Shown piece after piece: positions 8,105-15,500 of a DNA stretch of 23,055 nucleotides. The notes beneath the pieces were generated by a model that was given only the letters and a program-made list of their open reading frames with translations, did no database searches and was not told the DNA's origin. Within the stretch, counting starts at the first letter, position 1. Every line of letters starts with the position of its first letter. Made by a program: the position numbers and the translations under genes. This DNA comes from Pirellulales bacterium (GTDB lineage Bacteria > Planctomycetota > Planctomycetia > Pirellulales > JAICIG01): contig JAICIG010000066.1 in NCBI GenBank assembly GCA_025924495.1, forward strand, positions 1 through 23,055. Reading direction: 5' to 3'.

Positions 8105-9535
8105 ATGCTAAGGTTATTTATTTCCACCTCTCTGATTGCATTCGCTTGCCTGCACGCCCTGGCAGCCGAAGACTCTGAACGGATCGCCGTTAAGGCGGAT
8201 TCTGTGCCCAACCTGGGCACGCGCAAAGCAGGTGAAGACTGGCCGGCATTTTTGGGCCCCGCTGGCGACAGTAAGTCGACAGAAACAGGCATCCTCACCA
8301 ATTGGCCCGACATAGGTCCCAAGCGGATTTGGACCAAACAGGTCGGTACGGGCTATGGCATGCCATCCATTAGCCGCGGCCGCCTCTTCCAGTTTTCCCG
8401 CTACAAAGACCAGAACCGCCTGACGTGCATGAACAGCGAAACGGGCGACGAGCTGTGGAAGTTCGAATACCCGACCGATTACCAGGATTTGTACGGCTAC
8501 GACAATGGCCCGCGTTGCAGTCCGGTAATCGACGGCAATCGCGTTTACATCTTCGGTCAGGAAGGCATGCTGCACTGCCTGAACGTGCTCGACGGCAAGC
8601 CAATCTGGAAAGTCGACACGGCGGCCAGGTTCGGCGTGATTCAGAATTTTTTTGGAGTCGGCAGCACGCCGATCATCGAAGGCGATCTGCTCATCGCACA
8701 AGTCGGCGGCAGCCCTGAAGAAAGCAAGCAAGTTCCGCCCGGACAACTCAACGCGGTCAAGCCGAATGGCGCCGGCGTGGTCGCCTTCGATAAGTTCACC
8801 GGCAAAGTAAAGTACAAATTGGGCGATGAACTGGCCAGCTATGCAGGCCCCGTTGCAGCAACGATCGGGGGACGGCGCTGGTGCTTCGTATTCGCTCGCA
8901 ACGGCTTGCTGGCTTTTGACCCAGCCAACGGAAAACTCGATTTCCATTATCCGTGGCGAGCCAAGATTCTGGAAAGCGTCAACGCCAGCAACCCAGTGGT
9001 CGTAGGCCGCCATGTCTTCATCTCAGAGACCTATGGCCCCGGCAGCTCGCTGCTCAAAGTTAAGCCGGGAGGCTACGACGTCGTGTGGGCCGATGGAGAC
9101 CGCGTCCGCGAGAAGAGCATGCAGACTCACTGGAACACTTGCGTACACCACGATGGATATCTCTACGGCTCCAGCGGTCGCCACAGTGAAAACGCCGAGC
9201 TTCGCTGTATCGAACTCTTGACAGGCAAAGTCAAGTGGAGTCAGCCAGGCCTCGGTCGTTCTTCCCTGTTGTACGTCGACAGCCACTTCGTTTGCTTGAC
9301 CGAGTACGGCGGGCTGCTGCTGTTGAAAGCCAACTCGGAGAAATTCGACCTGGTTGCCAAAACCATATTGCCCCTCGAAAAAGAAGAGGAGCCGGAGTTG
9401 GCTCAAGCAGGGGTCAAACCTCATTTGCTCCATTACCCCGCTTGGGCCGCGCCAATTCTTTCGCACGGGCTGCTTTACTTGCGAGGCGCTGGGCGGCTCG
9501 TCTGCCTGGAGCTGATTCCTGATAAGAAGAAGTAG
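8105..9535 (+). CDS. Secreted PQQ-like beta-propeller repeat protein
   Basis: A 476-residue protein with an N-terminal signal peptide (MLRLFISTSLIAFACLHALAAE) and repeated PQQ/BamB-type propeller blades. Examples are RLTCMNSETGDELWKFEY, MLHCLNVLDGKPIWKVDT, GVVAFDKFTGKVKYKLGD, LLAFDPANGKLDFHYPW and LRCIELLTGKVKWSQPGL. Each ends in the alternating Gly-x-x-x-Trp pattern of this fold. It begins DWPAFLGPAGDSKSTE, an opening very common in planctomycete secreted PQQ-like proteins. It should act in the periplasm or at the cell surface. The fold alone does not separate a scaffold from a dehydrogenase; no cytochrome CxxCH motif is present. No operon partner is adjacent. Confidence 0.88.
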   Translation: MLRLFISTSLIAFACLHALAAEDSERIAVKADSVPNLGTRKAGEDWPAFLGPAGDSKSTETGILTNWPDIGPKRIWTKQVGTGYGMPSISRGRLFQFSRYKDQNRLTCMNSETGDELWKFEYPTDYQDLYGYDNGPRCSPVIDGNRVYIFGQEGMLHCLNVLDGKPIWKVDTAARFGVIQNFFGVGSTPIIEGDLLIAQVGGSPEESKQVPPGQLNAVKPNGAGVVAFDKFTGKVKYKLGDELASYAGPVAATIGGRRWCFVFARNGLLAFDPANGKLDFHYPWRAKILESVNASNPVVVGRHVFISETYGPGSSLLKVKPGGYDVVWADGDRVREKSMQTHWNTCVHHDGYLYGSSGRHSENAELRCIELLTGKVKWSQPGLGRSSLLYVDSHFVCLTEYGGLLLLKANSEKFDLVAKTILPLEKEEEPELAQAGVKPHLLHYPAWAAPILSHGLLYLRGAGRLVCLELIPDKKK

Positions 9536-9550
9536 TCAGTAGACAGCAAA

Positions 9551-9632
9551 CGGTAGACAGGGAAATATTAGGCAATCGACAGGCGCGACGCCGCCACCTA
9601 TACCCCTGCCTATTACGACCTACTACCTACCG
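9551..9632. repeat. Imperfect inverted repeat between convergent genes
   Basis: Nested complementary pieces lie between the convergent PQQ-propeller and kinase genes: CGGTAG (9551-9556) with CTACCG (9627-9632), TAGGCA (9569-9574) with TGCCTA (9607-9612), and GGCG with CGCC around 9582-9592. Just upstream, GTAGACAG occurs twice (9539-9546 and 9553-9560). The structure could shape the 3' ends of both transcripts; no U-tract is present. Confidence 0.35.
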
Positions 9633-9634
9633 GT

Positions 9635-10741
9635 TCACTCCAACTCTTCCAGCCACAGCCGGATCTCGTTCTCGTACTCACTGGCCAGGTCGCCTTTGAC
9701 CAACTGGCGGTGAAAGCTGGCGGCTCCGTTTTCTTTGACCAAATCAGCGGCTTCGGCGCTGGGGAAGCGGCACATTGGGTCAGGAGCGATCAAGCTGCGG
9801 ATCAGATTCATCAAGAGCTCGTTGCAGACCACTTCCATGGGCAATCGTTCGGGCAGCCGCTGCACCAGCGTGCGTTTCGCTTCCATCAGGTCGCGATAGT
9901 TGAGCTGTCCGGAGAAAGGCGGAGCGCCTGAGAGCATCTCGATGAGCACGTAGCCCAGACTGCACAAGTCGCTACGCGGAGAGGTGCCGACATTGTCCAG
10001 CACCTCTGGCGCAGCGTACGTTGGCGTACAACTGCGGCGAACCGGAGCGGCCTCGACCTCGAAGGCCGAACCGATATCGATAATCTTGGCGTTGCCCGTC
10101 CGCTTGAGCATGATGTTCGATGGCTTGATGTCGCCGTGAACGATGCCTTCGCGATGCAGCGCGGCCAGCGCGCCCAAACACTCGCGGAGCACCGCGATGG
10201 CAATGCCGGGCTTGAGCCGCGGCTGCACCCGGCCAGCGGTGACAATCACATTGTTAATATATTCCCAGCGGCGATTGCTGACCCGGCTGCGGACGTGCTC
10301 TAGCATGGAGTGCGTCAGTAGCCGGCTAAGATCGTAGCCGTCGACCCATTCCATCTCCATGATGCGAATGCGATTGCGATCGACGAAATTATGTACGTCG
10401 AGCAGGTTGTCTTGCTGAATCTGGGCGACGCGAGCAGCAACGTGCGCGATCCGACCCATTGCTTCTTCGTAGCTGTGCGAATCTTCGTAGGGCGCGGGCG
10501 AAAAGATCTTCAGCGCAACGGGCAATGTGAAATTATCGGTGCCGCGCCGCTGGCTCAAGTAGACCATCCCTTGGCCGCCGGAACCTAGCAACTTGGCCAA
10601 CCGATGGTGTTCGGTCCAATTCAGTCGTTGTTCGGCCAACAGGGCATCGTAACGCTTCGTGAGTTCATCCGAACAACGCACGGCCGGATGGCCGTTGTAT
10701 GTCAGCGTCTGCGAGCCTTCCAAGAACGTCGTCGTGGCCAT
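9635..10741 (-). CDS. Serine/threonine protein kinase (Hanks type), soluble
   Basis: A 368-residue kinase without a membrane segment. ATG at 10741 is chosen over 10846 because GGGAGA lies about 9 nt upstream and the extra N-terminus looks non-coding. Visible motifs are the Gly-rich loop GSGGQG (53-58), ATP-anchoring Lys78 in VALKIF, catalytic HGDIKPSN (202-209), the metal-binding loop DIG (222-224), YAAPEV (242-247) and SDLCSLGYVLIEML (257-270). DIG replaces the usual DFG, and HGD replaces HRD; the Asp residues needed for catalysis are kept, so activity is expected. No PASTA or other sensor domain follows. The gene lies 67 nt downstream of the hydroxyacid dehydrogenase on the same strand. The substrate is unknown. 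Confidence 0.9.
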   Translation of the reverse strand: MATTTFLEGSQTLTYNGHPAVRCSDELTKRYDALLAEQRLNWTEHHRLAKLLGSGGQGMVYLSQRRGTDNFTLPVALKIFSPAPYEDSHSYEEAMGRIAHVAARVAQIQQDNLLDVHNFVDRNRIRIMEMEWVDGYDLSRLLTHSMLEHVRSRVSNRRWEYINNVIVTAGRVQPRLKPGIAIAVLRECLGALAALHREGIVHGDIKPSNIMLKRTGNAKIIDIGSAFEVEAAPVRRSCTPTYAAPEVLDNVGTSPRSDLCSLGYVLIEMLSGAPPFSGQLNYRDLMEAKRTLVQRLPERLPMEVVCNELLMNLIRSLIAPDPMCRFPSAEAADLVKENGAASFHRQLVKGDLASEYENEIRLWLEELE

Positions 10742-10808
10742 TGCTCTTTGTCTCCCGCCGGCTGATCCGAGTTGCAAATAATCAAGAATTATGAATTTCG
10801 AGCTTATC

Positions 10809-11807
10809 TTATTCGCGGCGGGCCACTTGCGTCCAGTGCGATCCACCGCTCCAGAGGGGAAAACCGAGTCGTTTATCGATCAGATTCAAGAGCGGCGCTC
10901 CCGTTTGCCAGCGTCGCAAATTCTCGCAAAACAAATCGGTCATGTCGTCAATTCGAGTCTCGCTTTGGCCGCCGACGTGGGGGGTGATGATGACATTGGG
11001 CAATTCCCATAGCCCGCTAGCCGGCGGAAGCGGCTCTTTCTCAGTCACATCCAACCCTGCGCCTGCCAAATGGCCTGACCGTAGCGCGTCGATCAATGCG
11101 CTTTCAACGACCAGCGGGCCGCGCGCCACGTTGATCAAGATGGCGCCCCGCTTCATCCTCTTTAGCGCGGCTGCGTCAATCATGCCGCGAGTCGATTCGA
11201 TCAGTGGCGCCGCCAAGATCACAATGTCGGACTCCGCCAGCAGATCATTCGAGCGGTCGGCCGGCCACAGCGCCTCGACATAGTCAGGCTTGTCCGAAGG
11301 AAACATGTCGGTGGCGAGGATGCGTCCCCTAAACACGCGCAGCACTTCGGCCAACCGTCGACCATTGCCGCCGAAGCCGATGATGCCGATCGTGGCCCGA
11401 TGCAAATCGCCCGTCGGACGGCGAATGAATTCTTTCTTCTGTTGAGCCCGAAAGAAAACAGGCAAACCGCGCAATAACCCTGTGATCAGCGCCAGGGTCT
11501 GTTCGGCGACCTGGTCGGCCAGCACGCCCGAAGCGCTCGATACAACAATGTCAGATTCGACGACCGACGGCGCCAGACAATGATCCATGCCCGCGGCCGA
11601 CGATTGGATCCAGCGCAGCCGGCCGCGTCTGACCACGTCGTCCCACGGAATGGGGTGCACTTTGGCATGGCCGCAGAACACATCGGCTTCGAGAATCTCT
11701 GCGGCAATGCGTTCCTGGCCGGCATCGACCAATTCTGCATCAGGGGCCACCGCTGCAATCTGGTCGAGATGCTTTCGCTCGACCGGGTAACACAACGCAA
11801 TTCGCAT
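10809..11807 (-). CDS. D-isomer-specific 2-hydroxyacid dehydrogenase
   Basis: A 332-residue NAD(P)-dependent oxidoreductase of the phosphoglycerate-dehydrogenase-like family. The Rossmann motif GFGGNG is at 144-149. The catalytic Arg229 (NVARGPLV), Glu258 (DVTEKEPLP) and His277 (ITPHVGG) are all in place. The reaction interconverts a 2-keto acid and the matching D-2-hydroxyacid. The substrate cannot be named, since glyoxylate/hydroxypyruvate reductases and related enzymes share these residues. The start is supported by GGAG 7-8 nt upstream of the ATG. The kinase gene follows after 67 nt on the same strand, so the pair may be co-transcribed. Confidence 0.9.
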   Translation of the reverse strand: MRIALCYPVERKHLDQIAAVAPDAELVDAGQERIAAEILEADVFCGHAKVHPIPWDDVVRRGRLRWIQSSAAGMDHCLAPSVVESDIVVSSASGVLADQVAEQTLALITGLLRGLPVFFRAQQKKEFIRRPTGDLHRATIGIIGFGGNGRRLAEVLRVFRGRILATDMFPSDKPDYVEALWPADRSNDLLAESDIVILAAPLIESTRGMIDAAALKRMKRGAILINVARGPLVVESALIDALRSGHLAGAGLDVTEKEPLPPASGLWELPNVIITPHVGGQSETRIDDMTDLFCENLRRWQTGAPLLNLIDKRLGFPLWSGGSHWTQVARRE

Positions 11808-11991
11808 CCAGGAGCTCCGCTTGGCTAGACGCTTCGCATTCTGACCAATTCACCAAGGAAGACAAGGGCCCTGTAATCGCGCGAACCTTCGACCGTCTGC
11901 CGCTCTCCTGATAGGATTTGGCCCCCGCTTTTAACCGCGACCATTCGCGCTGCGAATTCTGGACGCCTGACGCACGATGGCCGATGCCTGC

Positions 11992-11997
11992 TATAGT
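11992..11997 (+). promoter_or_regulatory. Candidate -10 box just before the MATE start codon
   Basis: TATAGT ends 6 nt before the ATG at 12004. The transcript would then begin at or beside the start codon, giving a leaderless mRNA. A CTGACG at 11967-11972 could be a -35 but is 19 nt away. Supported by motif only. Confidence 0.35.
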
Positions 11998-12003
11998 GTC
12001 CGC

Positions 12004-13473
12004 ATGTTGCAACAGGTAGACAGTTGGTGGCAGCGTCCCGCGGGATTGCGCGACGTCCTGAAAATGGCGTTGCCGCTCATCGTTTCCACGCTGTCCTGGA
12101 CGCTGATGAACTTCACCGACCGGGTGTTCCTGGTCTGGTATTCGGCCGACGCCGTGGCGGCAGCGCTGCCGGCCGGAATGATGGCATTTCTGGTGATCTG
12201 CTTTCCCCTCGGAGTAGCCGCCTACGTCAACACGTTCGTCGCCCAATACCAGGGAGCCGGTCGGCACGAGCGAATCGGGCCAGTCGTTTGGCAGGCCCTG
12301 TTCATTGGTTTTGCCAGCGTGCCGCTCGCCATTGCCACGATTCCGTTGGCGCCTTCGTTCTTCGCTTGGATCAAACACCCGCCGGTCATTGCTCAACTGG
12401 AAGCAGAATATTATCAAGCGATCTGTTGGGGCGAAGGATTCGTCGTAATTTGCTCAGCGCTTAGCTCGTTTTTCACCGGGCGGGGCGATGTGCGAACGGT
12501 GATGGTCGTCGACATCTTTGCCGCACTACTGAACATCGTACTCGACTACGCATGGATCTTCGGCAAGTGGGGTTTTCCCGAGATGGGCGCCGCCGGCGCT
12601 GCTTGGGCCACGACCGTCGCCACCTGGAGCCGAGCGGCCATTTACCTGGCCCTCTGGTTCCGACCGAGTTTCCGAGTGATTTACCATACGGTCTCCGGCT
12701 GCCGTTTCGATCGGCCGCTGTTCGGCCGGTTGTTGTGGTTCGGCTTTCCCAACGGGCTGCAATATTTCTTCGAGGTGGGCGCCTTCAATTTCTATCTGCT
12801 GATGGTGGGCCAACTCGGAGCCGAAGAATTGGCGGCATCGAATCTGGCTTTCAATGTGAATAGCCTGGCGTTCATGCCAGTTTATGGCATCGGCATCGCT
12901 ACCAGCTCGCTCGTCGGACAGTACTTGGGCGAAGATCGCCCTGACCTGGCCACCCGCGCCACTTGGTCAGCGTTCGCCATCGCCGCGGGATTGATGGCCT
13001 TGGTCGGCTCGCTGTATGTGCTGGCGCCCGAGTGGTTGTTGCTGGCTTATGAAGCGGAGGTCGGCGCCAAAGCGTTTGCGACTTTACGCGAGCTGACAAT
13101 CGTGCTGCTGCGCTTTGTAGCCTTCTACTGCCTGTTCGACGCCATGAACATCGTTTTTTCGGCCGCCATCAAAGGAGCAGGCGACACGCGTTTCGTATTG
13201 CTGGTGACCATCGCGGCTTCAGGCGTGCCCGTCGCCATGTCATGGATCGGCATTCGCTTGCTTGGCTACGGGTTGCTCTGGTCGTGGCTTTCCGTCACAA
13301 CCTGGGCCTGCCTGCTCGGCATTGTGTTCTTGCTGCGTTTCATTCAAGGCCGCTGGCGCAGTATGCGTGTAATTGAACAAACGGCGGAGCCTTTGCTCGA
13401 ATCTGCCTCAACAACCGAGGCGATGCGCTCGGTCTCGGCTAATCCCTATCAGTCGCCCAGCGAGTCCCCTTGA
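12004..13473 (+). CDS. MATE-family efflux transporter
   Basis: A 489-residue polytopic membrane protein with about twelve hydrophobic segments in two similar halves, as in MATE/NorM multidrug and toxin extrusion pumps. The opening is typical: LRDVLKMALPLIVSTLSWTL, then NFTDRVFLVWYSADAVAAALPAG. The second half repeats the pattern around GRLLWFGFPNGLQYFFEVGAF. MATE proteins export cationic or other compounds in exchange for Na+ or H+; the substrate is unknown. ATG at 12004 is preferred over ATG at 11977 because family members start close to the first helix and a TATAGT box lies between the two ATGs. No Shine-Dalgarno is visible. The C-terminus ends with the polar tail NPYQSPSESP. Confidence 0.9.
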   Translation: MLQQVDSWWQRPAGLRDVLKMALPLIVSTLSWTLMNFTDRVFLVWYSADAVAAALPAGMMAFLVICFPLGVAAYVNTFVAQYQGAGRHERIGPVVWQALFIGFASVPLAIATIPLAPSFFAWIKHPPVIAQLEAEYYQAICWGEGFVVICSALSSFFTGRGDVRTVMVVDIFAALLNIVLDYAWIFGKWGFPEMGAAGAAWATTVATWSRAAIYLALWFRPSFRVIYHTVSGCRFDRPLFGRLLWFGFPNGLQYFFEVGAFNFYLLMVGQLGAEELAASNLAFNVNSLAFMPVYGIGIATSSLVGQYLGEDRPDLATRATWSAFAIAAGLMALVGSLYVLAPEWLLLAYEAEVGAKAFATLRELTIVLLRFVAFYCLFDAMNIVFSAAIKGAGDTRFVLLVTIAASGVPVAMSWIGIRLLGYGLLWSWLSVTTWACLLGIVFLLRFIQGRWRSMRVIEQTAEPLLESASTTEAMRSVSANPYQSPSESP

Positions 13474-13698
13474 CGCAATCGTGCCATTGCTTGTTTCGCT
13501 GATGTCTGGCTGCATGGTGCAATCCGGACGGGCCATTGAGCGGCGGCGACCTGCACAAGGATCATCATCGCGCCGCCGGCATGCATAATCATGTCTCGGA
13601 AAGGCAAAAACTCTCAACCATGAGATCCTGTTCATCGTAATTGCGGAGCGACTGCAGTTCCTCATAGGGCATGGTTCAGATGATTGCAAAGATGCATC

Positions 13699-13707
13699 TG
13701 CTATGCT
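13699..13707 (+). promoter_or_regulatory. Candidate extended -10 element for the enolase gene
   Basis: TGCTATGCT matches an extended -10 (TGn followed by TATnnT). It lies 50 nt before the preferred enolase start. No good -35 is present. The rest of the 284-nt spacer after the MATE gene holds nothing I can identify. Confidence 0.3.
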
Positions 13708-13757
13708 GAGTCATATCGTCCTGAATGTTTTCCAGCGCAGCAACAAGGAACAACGGC

Positions 13758-15068
13758 TTGAGTAACATCACACGCGTCCATGCCCGCGAAGTGCTTGATA
13801 GCCGAGGCAATCCGACAGTCGAAGTGGAAGTGCATTGCGGCGAGGCGCGTGGGAAGGCGATCGTGCCGGCGGGCGCGAGCACCGGAAAGGCGGAAGCCTG
13901 CGAGCTGCGCGATGGCGACCCTACGCGCTATGACGGCCGCGGCGTGCTCAAGGCAGTGGCCAACGTCAATGACGTTCTTTCGCCGGCCATTGTCGGCCTG
14001 GATCCAGTCGAGCAAGCTTTGATCGATGCTCGACTCTGCGAGCTCGACGGCACGGCGAACAAATCGCGATTAGGCGCCAATTCCCTGCTGGGCATTTCGT
14101 TGGCGACGGCGCACGCTGCCGCAGCGGTGCAGCAAGTGCCGTTGTATCGGCATCTCAACCAGCTCTGGCGAGCGCTGCCGCCCTCGGCCGGCAAGGCGAT
14201 TGAACGACAAGACAATCGTGCACCGCAAATGCCGCTGCCTATGACCAACATGATTTCGGGCGGCCTCCATGCCGGCGGCAATCTCGACTTCCAGGACTTT
14301 CTGATCATGCCCGTCGGAGCGCCGGCATACCATATCGGACTGGAATGGATTGTGCGCGTCGCTCGGCGGCTGGGAGAGCTGCTCGCCAAGGCCGGTTACG
14401 AGGGACGGCTCGTCGGCGACGAAGGTGGGTACGGGCCGCGTTTGCCAAGCAACCGCGACGCTGCCTCGTTCGTCGTTCACGCCATTGAGGCCGCCGGCTT
14501 GCGGCCCAAGCGCGACGTAACCATCGCACTCGACGTAGCCAGCACCCATTTTTTCGACGGTCGACACTATCGCCTGGTCGCCACCGGCGATGCCCGACTG
14601 ACTAGCGCCGAGATGATCGATGAGTTAGAAGCTCTCGTCGACGAGTTCCCCATCACCAGCATCGAAGACGGCCTGGCCGAAGACGATTGGGACGGCTGGC
14701 AGGAACTGACGCGACGCTTGGGCGGCCGCGTGAACCTTGTCGGCGATGACCTGTTCGCCACCAACGCCGAGCGGGTGCGTAAAGGCATCGACTCGCGAGT
14801 GGCCAACAGCGTGCTGATTAAAGTCAATCAGATCGGCACGCTCAGTGAAACCTTGCAAACCATGCAACTTGCCCAAGCGGCCGGCTATGACCGCGTAGTC
14901 TCTGCACGGAGCGGCGAGACCGAAGATGCCACAATCGCCGATTTGGCTGTCGGCACAGCCGCTGACCTAATCAAGATCGGCTCCATTCAACGCAGCGAGC
15001 GGTTGGCCAAATACAACCGCTTGCTGGCAATCGAAGAAGAGGTTCAGAATTCCAGGTTCAAGATTTAA
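13758..15068 (+). CDS. eno: Enolase (phosphopyruvate hydratase) family protein with altered active-site positions
   Basis: A 436-residue enolase-superfamily protein. TTG at 13758 is chosen over ATG 13725: AAGGA (13745-13749) sits 8 nt upstream and it yields the canonical N-terminus (M)SNITRVHAREVLDSRGNP. Metal ligands are present: Asp259 (IALDVAS), Glu303 (SIEDG) and Asp330 (VGDDL). The catalytic pair, Glu222 (GDEGG) and Lys355 (LIKVNQIGT), is present too, as is His171 of the mobile loop (HAGG). Two positions differ from classical enolases. The Glu equivalent to yeast Glu168 is Asp180 (FQDFLI), and the His equivalent to yeast His373 is Ala383 (SARSGETED). An insertion at about 136-157 precedes MPLPMTNMISGG. 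It may be a working enolase or a paralogue with a shifted substrate. Monocistronic context. Confidence 0.85.
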   Translation: MSNITRVHAREVLDSRGNPTVEVEVHCGEARGKAIVPAGASTGKAEACELRDGDPTRYDGRGVLKAVANVNDVLSPAIVGLDPVEQALIDARLCELDGTANKSRLGANSLLGISLATAHAAAAVQQVPLYRHLNQLWRALPPSAGKAIERQDNRAPQMPLPMTNMISGGLHAGGNLDFQDFLIMPVGAPAYHIGLEWIVRVARRLGELLAKAGYEGRLVGDEGGYGPRLPSNRDAASFVVHAIEAAGLRPKRDVTIALDVASTHFFDGRHYRLVATGDARLTSAEMIDELEALVDEFPITSIEDGLAEDDWDGWQELTRRLGGRVNLVGDDLFATNAERVRKGIDSRVANSVLIKVNQIGTLSETLQTMQLAQAAGYDRVVSARSGETEDATIADLAVGTAADLIKIGSIQRSERLAKYNRLLAIEEEVQNSRFKI

Positions 15069-15111
15069 GGTTCCCGTTTCCACTGACGGTCCGTGGAAGA
15101 GGGTAAGAACC
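15069..15111 (+). other. Potential hairpin between the enolase and cupin genes
   Basis: Just after the enolase stop, TTCCAC (15078-15083) can pair with GTGGAA (15093-15098). Outer pairs CCC/GGG and GGTTC/GAACC extend the stem across small internal loops. There is no U-tract. It could be a transcript 3' structure or a factor-dependent stop. Confidence 0.35.
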
Positions 15112-15170
15112 GTAAGCCTTGAATTTTAAACCGTAAACCGCGTCTTTGCCGGAAAGGCGGATATTTCAAG

Positions 15171-15500
15171 ATGTCCCGATTTTACGTCGATAAGAAAGAT
15201 TGTTCCCACCATCAGATTTTCCCAGGTGTCGATATCTTCACGACTTACGGCGACTCCGTCATGCTGTCGCTCGTGGAATTCGCGCCACATGCGGTGGTCG
15301 AGGAACATAGCCATCCGCACGAGCAAATGGGCATGATGCTCGAAGGAGAGGCCGAATTCATCGTCGGGGGCGAGTCGCGTAAAGTCGGGCCAGGGATGAT
15401 TTGGCGAATTCCCGGCGGAGTCAAACACAAGGTGATTGCCGGCGACAAGCCGGTCCGCGCTTTGGATGTTTTCTATCCGATACGAGAGGACTACCGGTGA
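15171..15500 (+). CDS. Single-domain cupin protein
   Basis: A 109-residue cupin. Motif 1 is HSHPHEQMGMMLEGEAEF (two His, one Gln, one Glu in the metal-binding pattern) and motif 2 is PGGVKHKVIAG with the second-strand His. Small cupins of this type bind a metal and act as isomerases, dioxygenases or sugar/ligand sensors; the sequence does not decide which. A purine-rich AAAGGCGG precedes the ATG. Its TGA stop overlaps the GTG start of the downstream lipoprotein by 4 nt, implying translational coupling. Confidence 0.85.
   Translation: MSRFYVDKKDCSHHQIFPGVDIFTTYGDSVMLSLVEFAPHAVVEEHSHPHEQMGMMLEGEAEFIVGGESRKVGPGMIWRIPGGVKHKVIAGDKPVRALDVFYPIREDYR

Noticed and set aside
8114..9013. 299-aa open frame on the minus strand
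   Set aside because: It lies wholly antisense to the PQQ-propeller gene, has no family resemblance, and is explained by the GC-rich codon pattern of the real gene.
11740..12417. 225-aa open frame on the minus strand spanning the divergent spacer
   Set aside because: It overlaps the ends of two well-supported genes (the hydroxyacid dehydrogenase and the MATE transporter) and has low-complexity polar composition.
13684..13707. TTGCAA and TATGCT as a -35/-10 pair before the enolase gene
   Set aside because: The spacer is only 12 nt; only the extended -10 is kept as a weak candidate.
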